From Curtobacterium pusillum (GTDB lineage: Bacteria > Actinomycetota > Actinomycetes > Actinomycetales > Microbacteriaceae), in the NCBI RefSeq assembly GCF_013359865.1, contig NZ_JABMCE010000085.1:242121-306120 (forward strand): 64,000 nt of DNA, given 5' to 3'. The position numbers and the translations under genes were made by a program. The notes beneath the pieces are model-generated. The model saw only the letters and a program-made list of their open reading frames with translations. It ran no database searches and had not been told where the DNA came from. Below are positions 52,433-62,370 of the stretch, piece by piece; within the stretch, counting starts at the first letter, position 1, and each line of letters starts with the position of its first letter.

Positions 52433-52804
52433 ATGGTCCGACTGTGGCTGATCGTCGTCGTGGCCGCCGTGGCGTTCACGGTGTACGCGGCGATCGACTG
52501 CGCCACGATGCCCCGCCAGCGTGTCCGTTCCCTCCGGCGCGGCCTCTGGGTGCTGCTCGTGATCGTCCTCCCCGTGCTCGGCGGCGTGCTGTGGTTCCTG
52601 CTCGGCCGCGCCCCCGCGACCGTGTCGGGCGGTGGCTCCGGGTACCGTGGACCCGAAGACGACCCGGACTTCCTCGGCGGCGCCCACCGCCCCGAGCGGC
52701 ACCGCACGGACAAGGACCAGGACGACGAGACCCTCCGAGACCTCGAACAGCAGTTCCGAGACCGAGACCGCCGAGCCGACGACGACGGCCGCGCCGATCG
52801 CTGA
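52433..52804 (+). CDS. PLDc N-terminal-domain membrane protein
   Basis: A 123-residue protein with two helices (LWLIVVVAAVAFTVYAAIDCA; GLWVLLVIVLPVLGGVLWFLLGR) forming the phospholipase-D nuclease N-terminal domain (PLDc_N), then an Asp/Arg-rich tail (about 75-123). TAGACT (52421-52426) is 6 bases before ATG, leaderless. Its tail overlaps the apparent menD frame by up to 173 bases. Confidence 0.85.
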   Translation: MVRLWLIVVVAAVAFTVYAAIDCATMPRQRVRSLRRGLWVLLVIVLPVLGGVLWFLLGRAPATVSGGGSGYRGPEDDPDFLGGAHRPERHRTDKDQDDETLRDLEQQFRDRDRRADDDGRADR

Positions 52805-54545
52805 CGGTCCAGCGGGATCCGGCAGCCCGGCCACCGACTTCGCGCTGGCACTCCTCGCCGAACTCGCCCGCGCCGGCGTGACCGACGTCGTGGTCAGCCC
52901 CGGCTCACGGTCCCAGGCCCTCGCCCTCGCCGCGGTCGCCCTCGAACGCGCCGGCGGCATCAGCGTGCACGTCCGGCTCGACGAACGCACCGCCGGGTTC
53001 TTCGCGCTCGGACTCGCGGTGGAGTCCGGCCGGCCGGCCGCGGTGGTCACGACGTCCGGCACCGCGGTCGCCAACCTGCACCCCGCCGTGCTCGAGGCCC
53101 ACCACTCCGGCGTTCCCATGATCGTCGTCAGCGCCGACCGGCCCGACGAGCTGCGCGGGATCGGCAGCAACCAGACCACCGTCCAGCCCGGGATCTTCGG
53201 TCCGGCCGTCACGTTCGTCCGGGACGTCGAGGCGCCCACCGCGCACGGGGTGGACGCGAGCACCGTGGACACGGTCCGGACGCTCGTCCGGCAGGCGGTC
53301 GCCGCTGCCGCCGGACACGAGGGGCAGCCCGGGCCCGTGCAGCTCAACGTGGCGTTCCGCGAGCCGCTGTCCGCCGGACTCGGCGACGACGACGTCCGAC
53401 CGGTACCCGACGACGAGGTCGACCTCGCCTTCGCCACCCGTCGGGTGCACTCCGGCCTGCCGGTCGTCGAGCTGACGCCGGACGACGAGCCCGCGACGGT
53501 CGTCATCGCCGGGCACGACGCCGGGGCGGACGCCGAACGGATCGCCTGGGAGCTCGGTGCGCCGCTCGTCGCCGAGGTGTCGAGCGGGGCGCGTTTCGGA
53601 CGGAACCTCGTCGTGGCCTACCGGGAGCTCCTCCGCGAGCCCGGCTTCGGCGGCGCGGTCCGCCGCGCCGTCGTGCTCGGCCATCCCACCCTGAGCCGCG
53701 AGATCCCCGCGCTCCTGCAACGAGCCGACGTCGAGACGATCGTGGTCCGCGGGCCGGGAGCCGATCCGTTCGACCCGGCCCGCGCCTCCCGGTCCGACGC
53801 GGCGACCACCTTCGTGTCCGACGTCCGAGTGACCGGCCGCACCCGGCCGGAGCACCGCGCCTGGGTGGGGCGCTGGGTGGCGACGAGCCGTGCGCTGCTC
53901 GGCGACGGCGATGCCGGCCCGGACCTCGACGCGAAGCGTTCGAGCGACCGCGCCGAGCGGAACAGGTTCCTCCGCGACGAGGTCGCGCTTCGTCGCCGCC
54001 GGGTCGACCGGACGATGCTCGCGGACGCCGTGTGGGGGGCGACCTGGCCGCACGACCGGCTCGTCCTCGGCGCGTCGCAGATCATCCGCGTCGCGGACGG
54101 GCACGTCGCGGGGAAGGCGATCCGCGTGCACGCGAACCGCGGACTCGCCGGCATCGACGGGACCGTGTCGACCGCGCTCGGCATCGCCGCCGCGCTCGAA
54201 CGGTCGTCCGCGTCCGTCGGGACCACGCGTGTCCTGCTCGGCGACCTGACGCTGCTGCACGACCTCGGGGCGCTCGTCACCGGCGTCGAGGAACCGCGGC
54301 ACCGCGTGCAGGTCATCGTCGGCAACGACGCCGGGGGAGCGATCTTCCGCGGGCTCGAGGTGGCGGCGACCACACCCGAGGCCGACATGCGCCGGATGAT
54401 GACCACGCCGCAGCACGTCGACGTGGAACCGGTCGTGACGGGCCTCGGATGGGAGTACCGGCGGGCGGCCACCTGGGGTGACCTCGAGCGGGTCCTGACC
54501 GACCCGGCCGAACGCGTCGTGATCGAGGTGCCGCTGGCCGACTGA
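52632..54545 (+). CDS. menD: SEPHCHC synthase (MenD), start uncertain
   Basis: A thiamine-diphosphate enzyme joining 2-oxoglutarate to isochorismate. Clear core: DVVVSPGSRSQALALAAVAL, VRLDERTAGFFALGLAVESG, TSGTAVANLHPAVLEAHHSG, ELRGIGSNQTT, and C-terminal VIVGNDAGGAIFRGLEVA. The family N-terminus should begin near the PATDFALALLAEL segment (about 52825), but no ATG, GTG or TTG lies in frame there; the first are GTG 52647 and 52632, inside the PLDc_N gene, giving a Thr/Ser-rich extension. The enzyme call is firm, the start is not. Confidence 0.9.
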   Translation: MAPGTVDPKTTRTSSAAPTAPSGTARTRTRTTRPSETSNSSSETETAEPTTTAAPIADGPAGSGSPATDFALALLAELARAGVTDVVVSPGSRSQALALAAVALERAGGISVHVRLDERTAGFFALGLAVESGRPAAVVTTSGTAVANLHPAVLEAHHSGVPMIVVSADRPDELRGIGSNQTTVQPGIFGPAVTFVRDVEAPTAHGVDASTVDTVRTLVRQAVAAAAGHEGQPGPVQLNVAFREPLSAGLGDDDVRPVPDDEVDLAFATRRVHSGLPVVELTPDDEPATVVIAGHDAGADAERIAWELGAPLVAEVSSGARFGRNLVVAYRELLREPGFGGAVRRAVVLGHPTLSREIPALLQRADVETIVVRGPGADPFDPARASRSDAATTFVSDVRVTGRTRPEHRAWVGRWVATSRALLGDGDAGPDLDAKRSSDRAERNRFLRDEVALRRRRVDRTMLADAVWGATWPHDRLVLGASQIIRVADGHVAGKAIRVHANRGLAGIDGTVSTALGIAAALERSSASVGTTRVLLGDLTLLHDLGALVTGVEEPRHRVQVIVGNDAGGAIFRGLEVAATTPEADMRRMMTTPQHVDVEPVVTGLGWEYRRAATWGDLERVLTDPAERVVIEVPLAD

Positions 54546-54572
54546 GGGGCGCGCGCCGACGGGCGGTTCGCG

Positions 54573-55832
54573 CTACGCCAGGGCGTCGGTCATCGGGCGG
54601 AACTTCAACGCCGTCTCGGCGACCTCGCGCGCCGGGTCCGATCCGGCGACGATGCCAGCACCCGCCCACGCGCGTACGGTGCCGTCGTCGCTGACCCGCG
54701 CGCTCCGGAGGGCGAGCATCCACTCGCCGTCGCCGTTCGCACCGAGCCAGCCCACGGGTCCCGCGTACCGCCCGCGGTCGACACCCTCGAGCTCGGCGAC
54801 GAGCCGCACGGCCACGTCGGTCGGCGTGCCCGCGACGGCCGCCGTCGGGTGCAGGGCGTCGGCGACGTCGAGCGAGGTCGTGCCGACCGGCAGGGTCGCC
54901 TGCACGTCGGTGGCGAGGTGCCACAGGTTCGGCAGCTGCAACCGGAACGGCTCCGGGTCCACGCGCAGGTCGGAAGCGATGGGCCGCAGGGCCGCGAGCA
55001 GGCTCTGGATCGCGAAGCCGTGCTCCTCGACGTCCTTCGTGCTCGCCGCGAGGGCCTCGGCGGCGGCACGGTCGGAAACGGGATCGCTGCCGCGCGCCGC
55101 ACTGCCGGCGAGCACCCGGGCGGAGAGCCGGGTGCCGTCGGTGCGGGCGAGCGTCTCCGGGGTCGCGCCCACGAGCCCGTCGACGGCGAACGTCACGCAC
55201 TGCGGGTAGGCCTCGGCGAGGTCGAGCAGGACGGCCCGTCGATCGGCACCCTCCGGCAGACGGCCGACGAGGTCGCGCGCGAGCACGACCTTCTCGGCGT
55301 CGCCCGCGGTGATCCGGCGCACGGCGTCCGCGACCTTGTCGGCGTAGGCGTCGGCGTCGATGTCTCCTGGTCCGAGGGCGACGGAGACGTGCGGGCCGAC
55401 GTGCGGCACCGGCACCGAGGTGCGGGTGAACGCCAGGGGCTCGGGACCGGGGGTGGTGTCGACGGCGGTGAGCCAGGCCTTGCCACGGCGTCGGCCGATC
55501 ACGACGCGGGGCACGACAAGGACGCTCGTCTCGGCGGAGTCGTCGGCGAACGTGAACGAGCCGAACGCCACGAGTCCGGTCCCACGCAACTGCACGGGAT
55601 CGTCGACCTCGGCGTCCTGCACGAGGTCCCGCCACACGGCGGACGCCTCCCGCATCCGGTCGGGCCCGCTGAACGTGAAGCGCAGCGCCTCGCCGATGCC
55701 GACGATGCCGTCGCCGTTCCGGACGAACGCGAGTGGACTCTCCCGGAGGGTGTGGCGGAGGACGGCGCCCGGATCGTCGAGGATCCGGGTCGAGACCGTC
55801 AGCGGCGGGGCGGCCGTGGTGGTTCGGGTCAC
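54573..55832 (-). CDS. menF: Isochorismate synthase
   Basis: A 419-residue chorismate-binding enzyme making isochorismate for menD. Core motifs: [76 protein letters not shown], and [24 protein letters not shown] 55832; TACGAT (minus strand 55839-55844) is 6 bases upstream, leaderless. Convergent with menD, 27 bases between stops; divergent from the methyltransferase. A siderophore or salicylate role is possible but the men context argues for menaquinone. Confidence 0.92.
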   Translation of the reverse strand: MTRTTTAAPPLTVSTRILDDPGAVLRHTLRESPLAFVRNGDGIVGIGEALRFTFSGPDRMREASAVWRDLVQDAEVDDPVQLRGTGLVAFGSFTFADDSAETSVLVVPRVVIGRRRGKAWLTAVDTTPGPEPLAFTRTSVPVPHVGPHVSVALGPGDIDADAYADKVADAVRRITAGDAEKVVLARDLVGRLPEGADRRAVLLDLAEAYPQCVTFAVDGLVGATPETLARTDGTRLSARVLAGSAARGSDPVSDRAAAEALAASTKDVEEHGFAIQSLLAALRPIASDLRVDPEPFRLQLPNLWHLATDVQATLPVGTTSLDVADALHPTAAVAGTPTDVAVRLVAELEGVDRGRYAGPVGWLGANGDGEWMLALRSARVSDDGTVRAWAGAGIVAGSDPAREVAETALKFRPMTDALA

Positions 55833-55886
55833 GGAGCGATCGTACGCTCCGGGGAACGCCCGGCCGGGACCTCTAGGATGTTGTGG

Positions 55887-56678
55887 GTGAGCAGAGCGGA
55901 CCTGAACAAGCGGCCGGACGAGGTGGCGGCCATGTTCGACGACGTCGCCGCGAAGTACGACCTCACGAACGACATCCTCTCGGCGGGGAACGCCCCGCTG
56001 TGGCGTGTCGCGACGGTCCGCGCGGTCGACCCCCAGCCCGGCGAGAAGGTGCTCGACATCGCCGCCGGGACCGGCACGAGCGCCGCGGCCTTCGCGAAGA
56101 AAGGCGCGGACGTGACCGCGCTCGACCTCTCCGCGGGCATGATCGCCGTCGGGCGCGAACGGCACCCCGAGATCACCTTCGTCGAGGGCGACGCCGAGCA
56201 GCTGCCCTTCGACGACGACACCTTCGACGCCGTGTCGATCTCCTTCGGCCTCCGCAACGTGAACGACCCGATGCAGGCGCTCGGCGAGATGCTCCGCGTC
56301 CTGAAGCCCGGCGGCCGAGTGGTCATCTGCGAGTTCTCGACGCCGCCGCTCGCCCTGCTGCGCTTCGGGTACGGCACCTACCTCAAGCGGGTGCTCCCCG
56401 GCGTCGCACGGCTGTCGAGCAGCAACCCGGCCGCCTACCGCTACCTCGCCGAGTCGATCGAGGCGTGGCCCGACCAGCAGGTCCTCAGCCAGTGGCTCCG
56501 CGGCGTCGGGTTCACGATGGTCGCCTACCGGAACCTCACGGCCGGTATCGTCGCACTGCACCGCGGTCGCAAGCCCGTGGCGGGCACGGTCCGCGAGTCC
56601 GCCGCCCGTCGTGCGAAGGCGCGCCGCGAGCACCAGCACACCGGTGAGCAGCCGAGCGTCGACCCGACCGACGCCTGA
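55887..56678 (+). CDS. menG: Demethylmenaquinone methyltransferase
   Basis: A 263-residue SAM-dependent enzyme for the last menaquinone step (UbiE/MenG family). [22 protein letters not shown] motif [16 protein letters not shown] (about 52-67), [40 protein letters not shown], and [20 protein letters not shown] (55874-55879) lies 7 bases before GTG 55887, deciding this start over ATG 55878. It has a C-terminal basic tail of about 30 residues. Followed by the polyprenyl synthase. Confidence 0.95.
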   Translation: MSRADLNKRPDEVAAMFDDVAAKYDLTNDILSAGNAPLWRVATVRAVDPQPGEKVLDIAAGTGTSAAAFAKKGADVTALDLSAGMIAVGRERHPEITFVEGDAEQLPFDDDTFDAVSISFGLRNVNDPMQALGEMLRVLKPGGRVVICEFSTPPLALLRFGYGTYLKRVLPGVARLSSSNPAAYRYLAESIEAWPDQQVLSQWLRGVGFTMVAYRNLTAGIVALHRGRKPVAGTVRESAARRAKARREHQHTGEQPSVDPTDA

Positions 56679-56711
56679 CCGGTCCGTCCACCCCCGAACA
56701 CGGAGCAGCAC

Positions 56712-57791
56712 TTGAATCCGAGCGTCCCGGTCGCGCGTCGCGCACCGAGCCTCCGCGCGTCGCTGGGTCTCGGCGAGCGACTGTTCGCCAGCCCCGCGGA
56801 ACGGCGGTTCATCGCGGCCGTCGACGACGGGCTCGAGCTCGTCGAGCAGGGTCTCGAGGACGCCATGCGCTCCACGGACACCCTCGCCGACACGACCAGC
56901 CGGTACCTGCTGTCCGCGGGCGGCAAGCGGATCCGCCCGACGCTGACGCTCCTCATCGCCCAGCTCGGCGACGGCGTGACCGACGCGGTCGTGAAGGCCG
57001 CCGTGAGCATCGAGACGACCCACCTGGCATCGCTGTACCACGACGACGTCATGGACGAGGCACCGGTGCGTCGCGGTGTCCCTGCGGCGCACGTGACCTA
57101 CGGGAACAACGTCGCGATCCTCACCGGGGACCTGCTCTTCGCCCGCGCCAGCCTCATCACCGCGGACCTCGGCACCGAGGGCATCCGGATGCAGGCCGAG
57201 ACGTTCCAGCGCCTCTGCATGGGCCAGCTCCACGAGACCACCGGCCCCCAGCCCGGGGACGACCCGGTCGAGCACTACATCCAGGTCCTCAGCGACAAGA
57301 CCGGTTCGCTCATCGCGACGGCCGCCCGCGCCGGTGTGATGTTCTCCGGCGCCGACCGCGCGTACCTCGACGCCGTCGGTACCTTCGGCGAGAAGGTCGG
57401 TGTGGCCTTCCAGCTCGTCGACGACGTCATCGACCTCGCCCCGGCGAAGGACAAGACCGGCAAGATCGCCGGCAACGACCTGCGCGCGGGCGTCGACACC
57501 CTGCCGCTGCTGCAGCTGAAGCGCCTCGCCGCGACCGGCAGCGCCGACGCGTTCGACCTCCTCGGACGCATCGAGCGGGACGTGAACGCAGCACCGGACG
57601 ACGTGGTCGACTCCACGCCGTACCAGTCCGCGGTGGCCGCGCTCCGCGAGCACGAGGCCACCGCCGCCACCCGGGCCGTCGCGGTCCGCTGGGCGACGGA
57701 AGCGGTCGACGCGCTCGCACCGCTGCCGGACGGGACCGTCAAGCGGGCCCTCATCCGCTTCGCCGAGTCCGTCGTCGAACGCAGCCGCTAG
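56712..57791 (+). CDS. Long-chain polyprenyl diphosphate synthase
   Basis: A 359-residue trans-prenyltransferase making the menaquinone side chain. First Asp-rich motif YHDDVMDEAPVRRG (about 113-126), GGKRIRPTLTLL before it, GDLLFARA, and second motif QLVDDVIDLAPAKDKTGKIAGNDL (about 233-256). The start is TTG 56712 with GGAGCA upstream. Chain length (heptaprenyl to undecaprenyl-type) is not predictable by eye. Cotranscribed with menG. Confidence 0.92.
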   Translation: MNPSVPVARRAPSLRASLGLGERLFASPAERRFIAAVDDGLELVEQGLEDAMRSTDTLADTTSRYLLSAGGKRIRPTLTLLIAQLGDGVTDAVVKAAVSIETTHLASLYHDDVMDEAPVRRGVPAAHVTYGNNVAILTGDLLFARASLITADLGTEGIRMQAETFQRLCMGQLHETTGPQPGDDPVEHYIQVLSDKTGSLIATAARAGVMFSGADRAYLDAVGTFGEKVGVAFQLVDDVIDLAPAKDKTGKIAGNDLRAGVDTLPLLQLKRLAATGSADAFDLLGRIERDVNAAPDDVVDSTPYQSAVAALREHEATAATRAVAVRWATEAVDALAPLPDGTVKRALIRFAESVVERSR

Positions 57792-57835
57792 AGCCCATCG
57801 GGAGCATCCCACCCGAACGAAACTGGAGACGATCA

Positions 57836-59239
57836 GTGCCCACCCTCCGAGTCGCCATCGTCGGCGCCGGCCCCGCCGGCATCTACGCCGCGGACATCCT
57901 GCTGCGCGAGGCCCACGTCCACGACGTGTCGATCGACCTGTTCGAGCAGCTCCCCGCCCCGTACGGGCTGGTCCGCTACGGCGTCGCCCCGGACCACCCC
58001 CGCATCAAGGGCATCATCAACGCGCTCCGCGACGTGCTCGACCGCGGTGTCGTCCGGCTGTTCGGCAACGTCCGGTTCGGCGAGGACATCACCCTCGACG
58101 ACCTCAAGAAGCACTACCACGCCGTGGTGTTCTCGACGGGGGCGATCAAGGACGCCGACCTGGACGTCCCGGGCGTCGAGCTCGAGGGGTCGTACGGCGC
58201 CGCCGACTTCGTCAGCTGGTTCGACGGCCACCCCGACGTCCCGCGCACGTGGCCCCTGACGGCCGAGAGCGTGGCGGTGATCGGCAACGGCAACGTCGCC
58301 CTCGACGTGTCCAGGATCCTCGCCAAGCACGCCGACGACCTCCTGCCGACCGAGATCCCGGCGAACGTCTACGAGGGCCTCAAGGCGTCCCCGGTCACCG
58401 ACGTCCACGTGTTCGGCCGCCGCGGACCGGCGCAGGTGAAGTTCACCCCGCTCGAGCTCCGCGAACTCGGCGAACTCCGCGACGTCGACATGATCGTCTA
58501 CGACGAGGACTTCGACCACGACGAGGCCTCGAAGACAGCCATCGCGACGAACAAGCAGGTCATGGTGATGAACCGCGTGCTCGAGCAGTGGCGCACGCGC
58601 GAGACCGGGCAGGCGAGCCGACGGCTGCACCTGCACTTCTACGCGAAGCCCCTCGAGTTCGTCGGCGACGACGAGGGTCGACTGACCGCGATCCGGTACG
58701 AGCGCACACGACCGAACGGCCAGGGCGGCGTCGAGGGCACCGGCGAGGTCCGCGAGATCCCGATCCAGGCGGCCTACCGCGCGGTCGGCTACTTCGGGTC
58801 GCCCCTGCCGGGCGTCCCGTTCGACGAGCGCCACGGGGTGATCCCGAACCACGAGGGCCAGGTCCTCGACGACGACAACCAGCAGATCCCGGGCGTCTAC
58901 GCCACCGGCTGGATCAAGCGTGGGCCGGTCGGCCTCATCGGGCACACGAAGTCCGACGCGATGGAGACCGTGCAGCACATCGTCAACGACCAGGCGAGCT
59001 GGTGGACGCCGGCGGACCCGACCGAGGCAGCGATCCCGGCCCTGCTCACCGCACGTGGGGTGGACTACACGGACCTCGACGGCTGGCACAACCTCGACGC
59101 CCACGAGCTCGCGCTCGGCGAGGCCGAGGGGCGCGAGCGCATCAAGGTCGTCCCGCGTGACGAGATGGTCGACGTCTCACTCGGCCGCGCCGCGGCGACG
59201 CCGGCCCGAGCCGACAGCGCCGGTTCCCGCACGAGTTGA
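57836..59239 (+). CDS. Ferredoxin-NADP reductase, adrenodoxin-reductase type
   Basis: A 467-residue FAD flavoprotein like mycobacterial FprA. FAD motif VAIVGAGPAGIYAADILL (about 6-23), PYGLVRYGVAPDHPRIK, NADP motif VAVIGNGNVALDVSRIL (about 144-160), and the C-terminal ATGWIKRGPVGLIGHTKSDA. GTG 57836 with CTGGAG upstream. It moves electrons between NADPH and ferredoxins. Follows the polyprenyl synthase by 44 bases. Confidence 0.93.
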   Translation: MPTLRVAIVGAGPAGIYAADILLREAHVHDVSIDLFEQLPAPYGLVRYGVAPDHPRIKGIINALRDVLDRGVVRLFGNVRFGEDITLDDLKKHYHAVVFSTGAIKDADLDVPGVELEGSYGAADFVSWFDGHPDVPRTWPLTAESVAVIGNGNVALDVSRILAKHADDLLPTEIPANVYEGLKASPVTDVHVFGRRGPAQVKFTPLELRELGELRDVDMIVYDEDFDHDEASKTAIATNKQVMVMNRVLEQWRTRETGQASRRLHLHFYAKPLEFVGDDEGRLTAIRYERTRPNGQGGVEGTGEVREIPIQAAYRAVGYFGSPLPGVPFDERHGVIPNHEGQVLDDDNQQIPGVYATGWIKRGPVGLIGHTKSDAMETVQHIVNDQASWWTPADPTEAAIPALLTARGVDYTDLDGWHNLDAHELALGEAEGRERIKVVPRDEMVDVSLGRAAATPARADSAGSRTS

Positions 59240-59258
59240 CCGCCCGGCCGCGCACGCC

Positions 59259-60374
59259 ATGACGAACGCACGCCCCGCACCGCCCACCGCGTCGCGGGGC
59301 GTGCCCGTCTCCGGCCACAGACTGCAGGGCGTCGACGTCGCGCGGGCGCTCGCCCTGCTCGGCATGATGGCGACCCACGTCGGCGGCATCGCGGACCAGG
59401 TGGACTGGACCGACCCGGGCACGTGGGCGGCGATCGCCCACGGCCGGTCGTCGTCGCTGTTCGCGGTGCTCGCGGGTGTCTCGATCGGCCTGACGAGCGG
59501 GCGGGCGACGCCGCCGGGGCCGCCCGTCATCGGCCGGATCCGCGGGCGGCTCGCGGTCCGCGCGGCCGTGGTCGTCGCCGTCGGCCTCCTCCTGATGGCG
59601 CTGCAGACACCCGTGTACGTGATCCTGCCGACCTACGGCGTGCTGTTCCTGCTGGCGATCCCGGTGCTGCGGGTCCGCCCACGATGGTTGGTCGTGATCG
59701 CCGCGGCCTGCGCGGTGCTCTCGCCCGTCGTCGCGCTCGGGATCGTCCCGCTCTACACGGACGCGGGGATGTGGGAGGTGCAGCTCGGGCTGGTCTACCC
59801 CGTGGTCACCTTCCTGGCGTACGTCCTGGTCGGTCTCGCGGTCGCCCGCTGGGGAGTGGCGCGGCGCAGGCAGGTCGCGCTCCTCGCGTCCGGCACGGTG
59901 GTCGCCGTCGTCGCGTACGTCGTCGGGAACGTCCTCGCTCCGGTGCCGGTCGACGCGTCGCAGGCGTTCCCCGGCGTGCCGTACGCCGGGCAGGGGAGCA
60001 GCCCGGCCCAGGCGCTCGCGCAGCTCTTCCTGTCGCCGCGTGACCACTCGTCGTCGATCGTCGACGTCGTCGGGACCTCCGGGGTCGCGGTCGCGGTGAT
60101 CGCGCTGTGCACGCTGCTGTTCGACGGGCGTGGTCGGACGGCCCGGCGCATGGCGTTCCCGCTGGCCGCGCTGGGCTCGATGCCGCTGACGGTCTACGCG
60201 GGGCACCTCGTCGTGCTCGCGGTCCTGCCCGGGTACCCCGACTCCGGGTCGGCGTGGGGGTGGTTCGCGGTCGGATCGGTCCTGTTCGCGACGGCGTGGC
60301 GCACGTTCCTCGGACGCGGGCCGCTGGAACGCCTGACCGCACGGCTGACCCGGCTGGTACCGGACCGGCGCTGA
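59259..60374 (+). CDS. DUF1624/DUF418-like acyltransferase membrane protein
   Basis: A 371-residue integral protein with about ten helices. It opens HRLQGVDVARALALLGMMATHV (about 21-42), the signature of heparan-alpha-glucosaminide acetyltransferase-like and related DUF1624/DUF418 membrane proteins with a His on the first helix. HGRSSSLFAVLAGVSIGL and LGSMPLTVYAGHLVVLAVL are further family features. It may acylate a cell-envelope sugar or lipid; substrate unknown. Confidence 0.82.
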   Translation: MTNARPAPPTASRGVPVSGHRLQGVDVARALALLGMMATHVGGIADQVDWTDPGTWAAIAHGRSSSLFAVLAGVSIGLTSGRATPPGPPVIGRIRGRLAVRAAVVVAVGLLLMALQTPVYVILPTYGVLFLLAIPVLRVRPRWLVVIAAACAVLSPVVALGIVPLYTDAGMWEVQLGLVYPVVTFLAYVLVGLAVARWGVARRRQVALLASGTVVAVVAYVVGNVLAPVPVDASQAFPGVPYAGQGSSPAQALAQLFLSPRDHSSSIVDVVGTSGVAVAVIALCTLLFDGRGRTARRMAFPLAALGSMPLTVYAGHLVVLAVLPGYPDSGSAWGWFAVGSVLFATAWRTFLGRGPLERLTARLTRLVPDRR

Positions 60375-60404
60375 CGGCCTGCCCCGCGCCTCCCGTCCGG
60401 GGCG

Positions 60405-61865
60405 CTACTGCAGGGCGGCGGTGAGCCGCGCGACGTTGTCGAGGACCTGCGACCGCCGCGGCCGCTCGACCCACTCGTCGAGCGTGAGCTCGAAGCTGTG
60501 CTCCTTGTAGGCGTTCTGCACCTCGCGGAGCGCGTGCACGAAGCGGCTGCCGCGGACCATCACGGACACCTCGAGGTTGAGGCTGAACGAGCGCATGTCC
60601 ATGTTGCTCGACCCGATGACGGACACCTCGTCGTCGATCGTGAAGTGCTTCGCGTGCAGGATCGTCGGCGCTCGGTACAGCCAGATCTTCACCCCCGCAC
60701 GGAGCAGCCCCTCGTAGTAGGAGCGCTGCGCGTGCCACGTCATCGCGTGGTCGCCCATCTCGCCGACGAACAGCTCGACCTCGATCCCGCGCTGCGCCGT
60801 CGTCGTGATCGCGTAGAGCATCGAGTCGTCGGGCACGAAGTACGGCGAGGTGATCGACACCTTCTCCTGCGCCGAGTAGAGCAGTGCGTTGAAGAGACGC
60901 AGGTTGTTCTCGCCGTCGAAGCCAGGGCCGGACGGCACCACCTGGCAGTCCAGGGCGTCCCCGCGGTCCGCGCGCTGCACGGGGTCGCTCTCGCGGAGCA
61001 GGAGTTCGTCGGTCTCGCTGTACCAGTCGGTGACGAACAGGGCGTTGAGGCCGGCGACGACCGGGCCCTCGAACCGGGCGAAGAGGTCCTTGTAGACCAT
61101 GCCCTTGTCGAGGTGCGACTTGAGGTCGTAGGACTTGTCGATGAGGTTCTGCGACCCGGTGAACGCCACCCATCCGTCGATCACCATGATCTTGCGGTGG
61201 TTGCGGAGGTCGGGGCGCTGGAACTTCCCCTGGAACGGCAGCAGCGGCAGCATGAGGTGCCATTCGATGCCGGCGTCGTCCATGAACGCCAGGGTGTCCT
61301 TGTACCCGGGGTAGCCGCGGCTCGCCCAGTGGTCGAGCAGGAAGCGCACGGTGACGCCGCGCGCCTGAGCACGGGCGAGCGCCTCGAAGAACGGACGCGT
61401 GGTGTCGTCGATCGTGGCGATGTAGAACTCGACGTGGACGAACCGTCGGGCCTGGTCGATCGACCGGGTCATCTCGGCGATGGACTCGTCGTAGTCCGGG
61501 TAGAGCTCGGCCGAGTTGCCGCCGACGAGGGGCATCGCGCCGAGCTCACGGTTGAGCTTCGTGATGCTCTCGAGCCACGGCGGCCACGGGTGGTCACGGC
61601 GGACGCGCTCGATGCCCTCGGTCTGCTCGAGGATGTACGCGTTGATCTCCGTCTGCTTCTCACGCCGTGCCCGGGGGAGCTTCGTCGAGCCGATGACGAG
61701 GAAGACGATGAACCCGATGTAGGGGATCAGGAAGATCGCCAGCAGCCACGCGGTCGCGGTCTGCGGCTTGCGGTTGATCGGGACGTAGATGATCGAGAAG
61801 ACGCGGATCGCCAGGTCCAGGAGGACCAGGAAGACCGTGATCGCGACGTTGAGCCAGTGCTCCAC
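60405..61865 (-). CDS. cls: Cardiolipin synthase
   Basis: A 486-residue phospholipase-D-type enzyme joining phosphatidylglycerol molecules. Two N-terminal helices (NVAITVFLVLLDLAIRVFSII; LLAIFLIPYIGFIVFLVIG), then two HKD motifs: NHRKIMVIDGWVAFTGSQN and HAKHFTIDDEVSVIGSSNMD. It ends DNVARLTAALQ. Start GTG 61865; the yajQ stop is 16 bases upstream on the same strand. Confidence 0.93.
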   Translation of the reverse strand: MEHWLNVAITVFLVLLDLAIRVFSIIYVPINRKPQTATAWLLAIFLIPYIGFIVFLVIGSTKLPRARREKQTEINAYILEQTEGIERVRRDHPWPPWLESITKLNRELGAMPLVGGNSAELYPDYDESIAEMTRSIDQARRFVHVEFYIATIDDTTRPFFEALARAQARGVTVRFLLDHWASRGYPGYKDTLAFMDDAGIEWHLMLPLLPFQGKFQRPDLRNHRKIMVIDGWVAFTGSQNLIDKSYDLKSHLDKGMVYKDLFARFEGPVVAGLNALFVTDWYSETDELLLRESDPVQRADRGDALDCQVVPSGPGFDGENNLRLFNALLYSAQEKVSITSPYFVPDDSMLYAITTTAQRGIEVELFVGEMGDHAMTWHAQRSYYEGLLRAGVKIWLYRAPTILHAKHFTIDDEVSVIGSSNMDMRSFSLNLEVSVMVRGSRFVHALREVQNAYKEHSFELTLDEWVERPRRSQVLDNVARLTAALQ

Positions 61866-61881
61866 TGCGGTGCGTGGCGCG

Positions 61882-62370
61882 TCAGCGGAAGTTGATGAAC
61901 TGCAAGGGCACGTCGAACTCCTGGCCCTTGAGGAGCTGGATCGTCTGCTGCAGGTCGTCGCGGCTCTTCGAGGAGACGCGGAGCTCGTCACCCTGGATCT
62001 GGCTCTTCACGCTCTTCGGGGCGTCGGAGCGGAGGAAGGCGCCGATCTTCTTCGCGACGTCCTGCTCGATCCCGTTCTTGAACTTCACCTCGATGCGGTA
62101 CTCCTTGCCGGAGGGGTAGGGGTCGCCCGCGTCGAGGCTCTTCAGGCTGATGCCGCGCTTGATCGCCTTGCTCTGCAGCACGTCGAGGACGGCCTTGGCG
62201 CGCTCCTCGGAGTTCGCCTTGATGAGGACGTCCTCGCCGCTGAACGCGATCGACGCGTCGGCACCCTTGAAGTCGTACCGCTGGTCGATCTCCTTGGCGG
62301 CCTGGTTGAGGGCGTTCTCCGCCTCCATCTTGTCGACCTTGCTGACCACGTCGAAGGAGCTGTCTGCCAT
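61882..62370 (-). CDS. YajQ family nucleotide-binding protein
   Basis: A 162-residue protein: MADSSFDVVSKVDKMEAENA, RYDFKGADASIAF, SLKSLDAGDPYPSGKEYRIEV and the end QEFDVPLQFINFR are diagnostic of YajQ/DUF520. Some members bind cyclic di-GMP; others were described as RNA or nucleotide binders. TAGGCT (minus strand 62378-62383) lies 7 bases before ATG, leaderless. It is followed by cls in the same direction. Confidence 0.94.
   Translation of the reverse strand: MADSSFDVVSKVDKMEAENALNQAAKEIDQRYDFKGADASIAFSGEDVLIKANSEERAKAVLDVLQSKAIKRGISLKSLDAGDPYPSGKEYRIEVKFKNGIEQDVAKKIGAFLRSDAPKSVKSQIQGDELRVSSKSRDDLQQTIQLLKGQEFDVPLQFINFR

Noticed and set aside
52905..54416. A 503-codon minus-strand frame over menD
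   Set aside because: Shadow frame. The plus strand encodes clear MenD motifs throughout.
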